A DNA stretch of 36,156 nucleotides from Phycisphaera sp. (GTDB taxonomy: Bacteria > Planctomycetota > Phycisphaerae > Phycisphaerales > Phycisphaeraceae), in assembly GCA_028285385.1 (NCBI GenBank), contig JANQPR010000054.1:1-36156 (forward strand), given 5' to 3'. Positions 16,210 to 23,900 of the stretch are shown here, in pieces (position 1 is the first letter of the stretch; the number at the start of each line of letters is the position of its first letter). The notes beneath the pieces are model-generated. The model was not told where the DNA came from. It searched no databases and saw nothing but the letters and a program-made list of their open reading frames with translations. A program made the translations under genes and the position numbers.

Positions 16210-18288
16210 TTACTGGGCGTCGCCGAGGAAGGCGTCGAGGCCCGAGGTCTCGTCTTCGAGGTTAAGGCGGATGAGTGGCAACTCGTTGCCGGTGTCGGTG
16301 TTGGTAACGATCTTGCGTTTCTGGGGGAGGGTTTCGGCGAGGGTGTTGAAGTAGGTGCGGGCCTTGAAGTAGTCCGGCGCGCGGCGGAAGGCGTCGACCT
16401 CGAAGGCGAAGCTGCGGGCGCGGGCCTGCTCGTCGAGGGCGAGCCTCCAGCGGTCGGCGCGGGCCTCGGCGATGACGCGGGCCGCCTCGCCGCCGGCGTT
16501 GTCGATGAGCTCCTGCACCGCGGCTTCCAGGCCCGCGCGTCGATCCGAGCCTTGCGGCAGCGACTCGAGTTGTCGGATCGCGTCGTCGATGGCGACGGCC
16601 TGGTCGACCGAGCCGGCCACCTCGGACAGCGTCGCGACGCGGTCGCGGCGCGCCTCGGCGACGGTGGTGCGCTGCGTGAGCAGGGCGTTGACGACCTGCA
16701 GGAACGACGTGGCGACCTCGGCGTCCTGTGGCGGGTGCAGGCCGTAGAGCCCGGCGTAGACCACCTCGATGCCCATGCCGGCGACGCGTTGCTGGATCTC
16801 CTGGCGGAGCTCCTCGGCGGCGTCGAGGCGGTCGGACGTGAGCAGCGTGTCGATGTCCTTGGTCGTGAGGTACGACGCGAAGGCGCTCTCGGCGACGGCG
16901 TCCAGGTAGTCCGCCGGCCGGGCCGCGGCGTCGGGGCTGGTGTAGGCCAGCAGGTCCGTGATCCGCCACTGCAGCACGAGCTCGCCACCGATGAGCCCGG
17001 CCGAGACCGCGCCGGCCTGCTGGGCCTCCGCGGCGTCGGCGCCCAGGGGCGGGGCGGTGAGCAGGAAGTTCTCCTGGCCCTCGGTGTGCTGGTTGGTCCA
17101 GAGCATCGCCGCGCCTGTGCGCAACAAGTCATTCAGCGACCCAACCCGTAGCGACCGGACGCGCGAGGTCTCGTACTTCCGCGCCGACGCGAACGGCCAG
17201 GGGGCCTTGAAGCTGATGCCCGGGTCGCGCACGGCGGTCTCGGGGTCGACCCGGCCGAAGGTGGTCACCAGCGCCTGCCGCTGCGGCGGCACGATCACGA
17301 CGCACGACATCGCGATCAGGACCGCGACCCCCAGCAGGATCAGCGGCACGATCGCCTTGCCCAGCAGCCGGTAGAACCACGACCGGCTGATCTCGAAGCC
17401 GAACTGGTAGTTCAGCGTCTCCGCGACGACCTTCCCGAACGAGTCGGGCCGGGTGAGCCACCCGAGCAGGCGGGAGTCGAACGCGGGCCGGACGGCCTCG
17501 CCGGGCAGACGCGGCCGGTACGCGCCGAACACGAACGACAGGGTGACCTCGAGCCCGAGCACGATCATCAGGGCCGGGATCGCGAGCGTGAGCGTGGCGA
17601 AGACGACGGTGTTGTCCGCCATCTCGAAGACGCAGGCCAAGACGACCGCCGCGAGGACGACGACGTTGCCCATCAGGTACGCCGAGCCGCCGCGCAGCAA
17701 GGACCACTGCTTCTCGGAGGTCATGCCCGCCACGTAGCGCGCGGTGAGGAAACCGACGAGCGCTAGCGCCGCCGTGATGAGCATGAGCGCCAGCGCACCC
17801 ACCGCCGGGTTGGCCAACGCGATCTCGAAGAGCTGCGTGAAATCCGCCCGCTCGTCGGGCCGGGTGGTGATCTCGCTGGCGTAGCCGTACAGCAGCAACC
17901 CGCCGGCGGCGAGCAGGTAGACGGCCACAGTGACGGACACGACGTTCAGGCCCCAGCGGTAGAAGCCTTCGAGCCGTTTGCGCGAGAGCGCGAGCTCGTG
18001 CCCGTGCTCGTCAAACATGGAGGTGTCGACGCCGGTCTGCCCCGCGCCGGCGGCGAGTTGCTCGGCCTCGAGCGCCTCGGTGCGTTCGAGCCGGTGCTGG
18101 TTGAAGATCAGCCAGAGCGCCACCCAGATGATCGCCCCGCCGAGCAGGTGCCAGGTCGCCGCGGTGTAGGCCGCGGACTGCGACCAGATCGTCAGCACGC
18201 CCACAACCACGGTCAGCAGCAGCTGCACGCCGAGCCCGGCCAGGGCGGCGTTGGCGGCGCGGCGGTACGTTAGCTGGTCTTCGGTCAT
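16210..18288 (-). CDS. Polytopic membrane protein fused to an HflK-like SPFH domain
   Basis: The 692-residue protein is read from ATG 18288. Residues 1 to about 250 contain about six transmembrane segments (for example GVQLLLTVVVGVLTIW, GGAIIWVALWLIF, VVSVTVAVYLLAAGGLLLYG and NVVVLAAVVLACVF). A seventh (IVPLILLGVAVLIAMSCVV, about 320-340) leads directly into an SPFH domain that starts VPPQRQALVTTFGRV and continues GISFKAPWPFASARKYETSRV. A coiled C-terminal region with AEARADRWRLALDEQARAR follows. Classic HflK has only one membrane segment, so the six-helix module is an unusual addition. It heads the six-gene minus-strand run. The frame continues 16 codons upstream without homology. Confidence 0.85.
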   Translation of the reverse strand: MTEDQLTYRRAANAALAGLGVQLLLTVVVGVLTIWSQSAAYTAATWHLLGGAIIWVALWLIFNQHRLERTEALEAEQLAAGAGQTGVDTSMFDEHGHELALSRKRLEGFYRWGLNVVSVTVAVYLLAAGGLLLYGYASEITTRPDERADFTQLFEIALANPAVGALALMLITAALALVGFLTARYVAGMTSEKQWSLLRGGSAYLMGNVVVLAAVVLACVFEMADNTVVFATLTLAIPALMIVLGLEVTLSFVFGAYRPRLPGEAVRPAFDSRLLGWLTRPDSFGKVVAETLNYQFGFEISRSWFYRLLGKAIVPLILLGVAVLIAMSCVVIVPPQRQALVTTFGRVDPETAVRDPGISFKAPWPFASARKYETSRVRSLRVGSLNDLLRTGAAMLWTNQHTEGQENFLLTAPPLGADAAEAQQAGAVSAGLIGGELVLQWRITDLLAYTSPDAAARPADYLDAVAESAFASYLTTKDIDTLLTSDRLDAAEELRQEIQQRVAGMGIEVVYAGLYGLHPPQDAEVATSFLQVVNALLTQRTTVAEARRDRVATLSEVAGSVDQAVAIDDAIRQLESLPQGSDRRAGLEAAVQELIDNAGGEAARVIAEARADRWRLALDEQARARSFAFEVDAFRRAPDYFKARTYFNTLAETLPQKRKIVTNTDTGNELPLIRLNLEDETSGLDAFLGDAQ

Positions 18289-18591
18289 GGCGGCGTGTCG
18301 GAACCGGTACGGAGTCAGAGCGGGGCCGAGGCCCAAACTCGGCGGGGTGTCCGAGCAAAGCGGCCGCGACGGCGGACGCCCCGACTCGGAATCGGGCCGA
18401 GCATGATACCCAAGGGGCCGCCGCGTTGGGGCGGTTCCGCAACGGCTTTAGCGATACGTCCGAGAACACGAGTCGGTTCGGTCCGGTAACGCGTTGGGCC
18501 GGGCCACCGCCGCTCGACACGGCCGGGCTCTGGCGATCCGTCTCGCCGGGCCCGCGTATGATCCGCCTCCGCTCCCGCTTCCCCCGGCTCC
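18289..18591. other. Divergent intergenic region
   Basis: This 303-base region separates the minus-strand SPFH/ABC run from the plus-strand ABC-2 permease and so probably holds both promoters. Only weak -10-like strings are visible: TATGAT at about 18557 on the plus strand and TATCAT at about 18402-18407 on the minus strand. Neither has a matching -35 at 16-18 bases. There is no gene, terminator or repeat of note. Confidence 0.5.
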
Positions 18592-19692
18592 ATGCTCCGT
18601 CAACTCTTCTCCATCGCGCGTAACACCTTCGTCGAGGCGATCCGCCAGCCGGTGTTCACGGTCCTGTTGCTGATGGGGGCACTGGGCCTAATCCTCAACG
18701 TGTTCCTCTCCGCCTACTCGATGGAGCCGGGCGAAGGCGACAACAAAGTCCTCATCGACCTCGGCCTGTCCACGGTTCTGTTGGTCACGCTGCTGCTCGC
18801 GGCGTTCACGGCGACGGGCGTGCTCTCCGAGGAGATCGAGAACCGCACCGTGCTCACCGTCGTCAGCAAGCCGGTGCCCCGGCCGGTGTTCGTCGTCGGC
18901 AAGTTCCTCGGCGTCGGTACGGCGATCGCGTTGGCGTACTGGGTGCTCTCGATCGTGTTCCTGATGACGATCCGGCACCAGGTCCTGCAGAACGCCAGCG
19001 ACGACCTGGACTGGCCCGTGTGGGCTTTCGGGTTCGGCGGGGCGGCGGTTGCGCTCTTGTTGGCCATCGGCGGCAACTACCTCTACCGCCGATCGTTCAC
19101 GTCCGCGTTCGTCCTGCTGCTGGGCGCGATGTTGACCGTCGGTTATGCCGGCGTGCTCGTGTTCGGCAAGGAGTGGGTGCTGCAGTCGCCGCTGTACGAG
19201 TTCACCGAGGACGAAGGCAAGACGTTGCAGATCGCCGTCGGGCTGGCGCTGATGTTCGAGGCGGTCGTGATCCTGACGGCGGTGGCGGTGACGGTGTCGA
19301 CGCGCTTCGGGCAGGTGATGACGATCCTGATCAGCTTCGGCGTGTTCCTGGTCGGGCTGGTGAGCAACTCGCTCTCGGGCTGGGTCAACAGCCGGCTGTC
19401 GCTCCCCGGCGGCGTCGGGATCTACGAGAGCATCGCCGCCGTTTTCACCGCCGACATCGGGTTCGGGCTTAAGCTCGTGTACGCCGCGTCGAAGATGCTG
19501 TACCTGGTGTTGCCGAACCTGCAGTTCTTCTGGCCCGCCGACGCGATCTCGCAGGGCAACTCGATGCTGCACGACCCGGCCGGGAACTTCACGCTCGTCC
19601 CGCTCGTGACCCACACCGGCTACGGCGTGCTGCAGACCGTCGCGTTGGTCTGCATCGCGGTCGCGCTGTTCCAGCGCCGCGAAGTGGGCTGA
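18592..19692 (+). CDS. ABC-2 type permease
   Basis: The 366-residue protein has about seven hydrophobic segments and the ABC-2 pattern: an amphipathic start (LFSIARNTFVEAIRQPVF), then a first helix. The conserved loop VLSEEIENRTVLTVVSKPVPRPVFVVGKFLG lies near residues 82-112. The same loop pattern occurs in the permease at 10596-12470, so the two are related, but this one lacks the large soluble insert. No ATPase is encoded next to it. It may use the ATPase at 12485-13714, which is an inference from proximity. It ends in QRREVG just before repeat element E. The start ATG is preceded by a C-rich stretch with no clear ribosome binding site. Confidence 0.88.
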   Translation: MLRQLFSIARNTFVEAIRQPVFTVLLLMGALGLILNVFLSAYSMEPGEGDNKVLIDLGLSTVLLVTLLLAAFTATGVLSEEIENRTVLTVVSKPVPRPVFVVGKFLGVGTAIALAYWVLSIVFLMTIRHQVLQNASDDLDWPVWAFGFGGAAVALLLAIGGNYLYRRSFTSAFVLLLGAMLTVGYAGVLVFGKEWVLQSPLYEFTEDEGKTLQIAVGLALMFEAVVILTAVAVTVSTRFGQVMTILISFGVFLVGLVSNSLSGWVNSRLSLPGGVGIYESIAAVFTADIGFGLKLVYAASKMLYLVLPNLQFFWPADAISQGNSMLHDPAGNFTLVPLVTHTGYGVLQTVALVCIAVALFQRREVG

Positions 19693-19816
19693 TGAAGATT
19701 CGGAAGATCGAGAACATCGAGAATATTTCAAAAGCCAAGCAAGGCACCGATGTCGTGACTTGCTCTGTTTTTCTGGTTTTTCTCGATGTCCCAGATTTTC
19801 CTGATCTCTTCGCCAT
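19693..19816. repeat. Intergenic inverted repeat element E (GAACATCGAGAA family)
   Basis: The left half (19693-19733) reads GAAGATTCGGAAGATCGAGA, then ACATCGAGAATATTTC. The right half (about 19765-19813), reverse-complemented, reads GAAGAGATCAGGAAAATC, then GGGACATCGAGAAAAACC. The units are the same family in opposite orientation with a period near 12. The left half begins immediately after the TGA of the ABC-2 permease and the right half ends at the stop of the Sua5 gene. The two genes converge, so the hairpin could also act as a terminator for either. Confidence 0.6.
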
Positions 19817-20884
19817 CTACGGTGCCGAAGCCCGTCGCAGCCGGTCGTTGATCGCCCGGCCCAGCCCCTCCTCGGGCACCGCTTCTGCCACGACGCGATC
19901 CAGACCCGCGGCATCAAGCCGGTGCAGCGCCGCGAACAGGTTCGCCGCCGCCTCGACTAGGTCGCCCCGCTTCGACAACACCTCCGCGGCCGCAAAGCCC
20001 ATCCCCCGGCCACGCTCGCCCGTTAAGGTCAACACGCCGACGCGCTGGTTGCCCAGCGACGCAGGGTCGAGTCGTTCGAGTCTGTGTACCAATGTCAACG
20101 GTGTGCGCGGCGCGTAATGGCGCTCGGTCATGCCCGGCGACGTGACCTTCTCGCCGGGCTTGGCGACGCGGACATTTCCTTCTCCCACTACTTCGGCGAG
20201 CTGCTCGAGCGTCGTGCCGCCGAGGCGTAGCACCGTCACCGTGCCGTCGTCGTGCGGCTGAACAACCGTCGACTCCACGCCGGTCGCGCACGGCCCGCCG
20301 TCCAACACCGCCCGACAAGGCACCGCGACGTGCTCTGCCCGCGTCGGCGAGACACCCCCAAACACGTTCGCCGAAGGCGCCGCCACCCCGCCCACCCGCG
20401 CACGCGACGGCGCGGTGTCCTTGGTGATGGCCCGCTCACGCAACAGGTCGTCCAGCGCTTCGATCAACCGCTGTGCCAGCGGGTGTGCCGGCACCCGCAC
20501 CCCTACCGTTTCCAGCCCCGACGTCACGATCCGCGGCAGTTCCGCCGGCTTCGGCAGCACCTGCGTCAACGGCCCGGGCCAGAAAGCGTCGGCCAGCGCC
20601 CGCGCCGTCGTCGGCGCCGCTTGCTCCCCGATCATCCGCCACGCGTTGTCCGTCGACGCAACGTGCACGATCAACGGGTCGAAGCTCGGCCGCCGCTTCG
20701 CTTCAAACACCCGTGCCGCCGCCGCCGCGTCGAACGCATGGCACGCCAACCCGTACACCGTCTCCGTCGGCATCCCGAGGAGTTCGCCGTCCGCCAGCCA
20801 CCGCGCCGCCCGCGCGACCGTGCTGCCTTCGGCCGCCATCACCGGCGGTTGGGCTGTCTTCGGGAACGGGTCTCCGCCATCCAT
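19817..20884 (-). CDS. sua5: Threonylcarbamoyl-AMP synthase, Sua5 type
   Basis: The enzyme makes threonylcarbamoyl-AMP from threonine, bicarbonate and ATP, the first step of t6A37 tRNA modification. The 355-residue protein has the YrdC domain (about 20-225): LLGMPTETVYGLACHAFD, VFEAKRRPSFDPLIVHV, FWPGPLTQVLPK, VGVRVPAHPLAQRL, AAPSANVFGGVSPT and VESTVVQPHDDGTVTVLRLG. The linker GMTERHYAPRTPLTLV is the Sua5-specific motif, followed by the C-terminal Sua5 domain. An insert of about 18 residues (about 150-167, LLRERAITKDTAPSRARV) precedes the PSAN motif and is not typical. ATG 20884 was chosen; ATG 20839 is possible because the first 15 residues are not conserved. The gene is divergent from the helicase with 89 bases between. 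Confidence 0.94.
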   Translation of the reverse strand: MDGGDPFPKTAQPPVMAAEGSTVARAARWLADGELLGMPTETVYGLACHAFDAAAAARVFEAKRRPSFDPLIVHVASTDNAWRMIGEQAAPTTARALADAFWPGPLTQVLPKPAELPRIVTSGLETVGVRVPAHPLAQRLIEALDDLLRERAITKDTAPSRARVGGVAAPSANVFGGVSPTRAEHVAVPCRAVLDGGPCATGVESTVVQPHDDGTVTVLRLGGTTLEQLAEVVGEGNVRVAKPGEKVTSPGMTERHYAPRTPLTLVHRLERLDPASLGNQRVGVLTLTGERGRGMGFAAAEVLSKRGDLVEAAANLFAALHRLDAAGLDRVVAEAVPEEGLGRAINDRLRRASAP

Positions 20885-20973
20885 GCCTGGAGTCTAAGGC
20901 CCCCTCTTTGCCGCAACGCACCGCATCATTCAATAAGCATGGGACGATCGCCGCCCGCCGGTAAATTGTTCCG

Positions 20974-23900
20974 ATGCCCGACGCCGCCGCGACCCCCGCC
21001 AACACCCACGGCCCCGCCGAGCCCAACGCGATCCTCGCCGCGATGCTCGACCGGCTGTACGCGTCGCTCATGCGTGGCCCCGGGCTGAACTGCCGCCCGA
21101 CGCGCAGCCGGCAACGCATCGACCTGACCATGCTCGAAGCGTTCGACGACCTCGCCGCCATCGACGTGCTGCAACAACTGCTCGCGCCCGGCGACCCGAG
21201 CGTCCGCGTCCACGCCAACGTGCCGATGCCCGACGGCTGGTCGGACGGACACTGGCGGAAACGCAAGGCCCCGGTGATTGACTTCGACGACGAAGACAAC
21301 GCCGTGGCTTCGTCCATGCCAAGCAACGAAGCCGACGAAGAGCCCGAATCGTTCGCCGCCTACCGCCGGCAACGCAAGCTGCTCTCCAAGCTCCGCAACC
21401 TGTCGGACGACGCACGGACGTATCAGCAGGACACCGGGGTGCACGCGCTAAACCTCGGCTACCCGATCCTGTCGGTGCCGCCCGGGCTGATGGGGTCGGG
21501 CCGGATCCTTGCGCCGATCGCGTTCGTGCCGGCGACACTGGCGATCAAAGCAGGCGGGCGCCCCGGCGTCGCGTTGTCGTGCTACGCCGCCGACGCCGAC
21601 CGCGTCGTGCCCAACCCCGCGCTGATGGCCTGGCTCGAGCGGCACACCGGCGCGACCGTTCCCGACGACCTCTTTGACGACGACGCCGGCGACGAGCCGT
21701 GGCGCGAGGTCGCCGAGTTGATCCGTTTCGTCGCCGGTGCGCTCGAGTTGCCGGACATCGACCCCGACGCGTTCCTGCCGCCGGCGTCCCGCGTGCCCGA
21801 GCCGAACGCCGAAGAAAGCCGCGCCGAGGCGTCGGAACCACAAACACTCGCTGGGGCGAGGGAAACCGCGTCAGCCGCCGACCCGGTCTCGCTTGTCCGT
21901 TGCCCCAACGCCGACGGCCTCCCCGATACGCCGGCCGTCCTGAGCACGGCCGTGCTCGGCTTGTTCCCCGCCGGCAACCAGGGCCTGCTCCGCGACACCC
22001 GCGCGATGCTCGAAGCGCCGCATGAACTGAAGGGGCCGGTCCTTCCGTTCGTGTCGCGCACCGCGACACTTTCACCGCCTGTCGAAGACGCACCGTCCGA
22101 CGAAGCCACCACCCATCCTGACGACGAAGCGCCACCCGCGGGCCACGAAGCGGACGCCGAAGAAGACCACGAGAACCCGCGCCCCGTCGCGCTCGCCGAT
22201 CCCTGCCAGCTCCGCGCCGTCACCCTCGCCCGCACACACCGCGCGCTCGTGCTGCACGGCCCGCCCGGCACCGGCAAGTCGCAAACCATCACCAACATCA
22301 TCGGCGACCACCTCGCCCGCGGGCAGCGCGTGCTGTTCGTCTGCGACAAGCGCACCGCGCTCGACGTCGTCGCACACCGCCTCGACGCGCTGGGCTTGTC
22401 GTCGCTCTGTGCCGTGGTCCACGACCCGCAACGCGATCAGCGGGACCTCTACATGGGCATCCGCGCCCAGCTCGAACGCCTCACCGACGCCAAGACCCAC
22501 CCCCGCGCCGAGAAACGGCTGACGCAGATCGACCAGGAGATGCAGGAGACCCACGACGAACTGACGCGCTTGCACGATGCGCTGATGCAACGCGTCGACG
22601 ACCGGCCAGGCCTCGCCGCCGAGAGTTTTCACGACCTCGTCGGGCGTTGGCTCGGGATCGACGCCCCGTCTCTGCCCGACGCCCAGCTCGACGCGATCAC
22701 CGTCGACGACCTGGAGCACCACCGGCGGACCGTCGAGCTGGTGCTGCAGCGCGGCAACGATCTGGTGTACCCGACGCACCCGTGGGCCGCCGCGGCGAAG
22801 GGCCCGCTCGACGCCTACCTCGCGCAGCCCGTCGACGAGCTGCGCCGCCGGCTCGCCTCGGCCGTCGAGGACGCCCGCGCGGCCGATACCACCGCCGACC
22901 CCGCGATCCCGCCGTTCGTCGCCGGCGAATCGCTCGAAGCGCAAGCCACCCGGCGGGCGGGCATCGTTGACCACCTGCGTTGGCTCGACGAGCACCGCGA
23001 CGACGCCCGCCTCGCGCACGCCGCCGCGCTCGACCTCGACGCGCTGCCCTGGCTGCTCGACAAGCTCCGCGACGCCCGGCCGTGGCGCGACACCGTCGAG
23101 TCGGTCACGCTCGACGCCGAGTTGTGGCTGTCGACGCGCGACGACGTGCCGACGCCGCGTGTGCTCGCCGAGCAGCTCGGCGCGTTGGAGCAGTACCTCG
23201 ACACGGCACAGAAGTGGTACGGCTTCCTGTGCTTCGGCGCGAAGTCGCGGGCGGGCAAGGTGTTGCGTCAATACGGCCTGAAACGCAGCATCGACGACGC
23301 CACCCGGCTGCGCGACTTCCTCGCCGCCGTCCGCGCGCGGGTGTTGCTCTCCGCCGCCGCCGAGACCCTCACCGGCGCCGAGCCCTCCGCCGCCGTCTGG
23401 CCCGACGAGAAGCTCCGCGCCACGCTTGCGCAGTTCGACCACACGCTGCCGCTGCTCGACTTGGCCAAGGACGACGCGGTTCTACTGCCACGCGTGCGGA
23501 ACGCGCTGCTCGATCCGGAGCAACGCGTCGCGCTGATCACGGGCCTCGAGCGATCCCCCAGCCGCAGCGCCGCGCTGCAGACGCTCGAGGCCTCTCTTTT
23601 CAATACGGGCCTGCTCACCGACGCTTGGCTCGAACACGCCGCCGCCGCCTTTCGGGCATACGAACCCGGGCAGGCACAGACCCTCGCCGACGACACGCGA
23701 GCCGGGACCGGCGCGGAAGTCGTCGGCAAGACGGCGCACCCGACGCTCGAACGCTTGCAGTCGCGCTTCGACGACGTCGAGAACGTGCTCCGGCTGCACG
23801 ACGGGCTGAACGCGCTGCCTCGCCAGCTCCGTGAGGCCTCCGACAACCTGCTCCAAGGCGCGGTTGATCCCGAGCAGGGCGTCGCCGCGCTGACCAAACG

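Noticed and set aside
15256..17151. 631-residue plus-strand open frame
   Set aside because: It is antisense to the SPFH genes; its Gly/Val/Arg/Asp bias is typical of GC-rich shadows.
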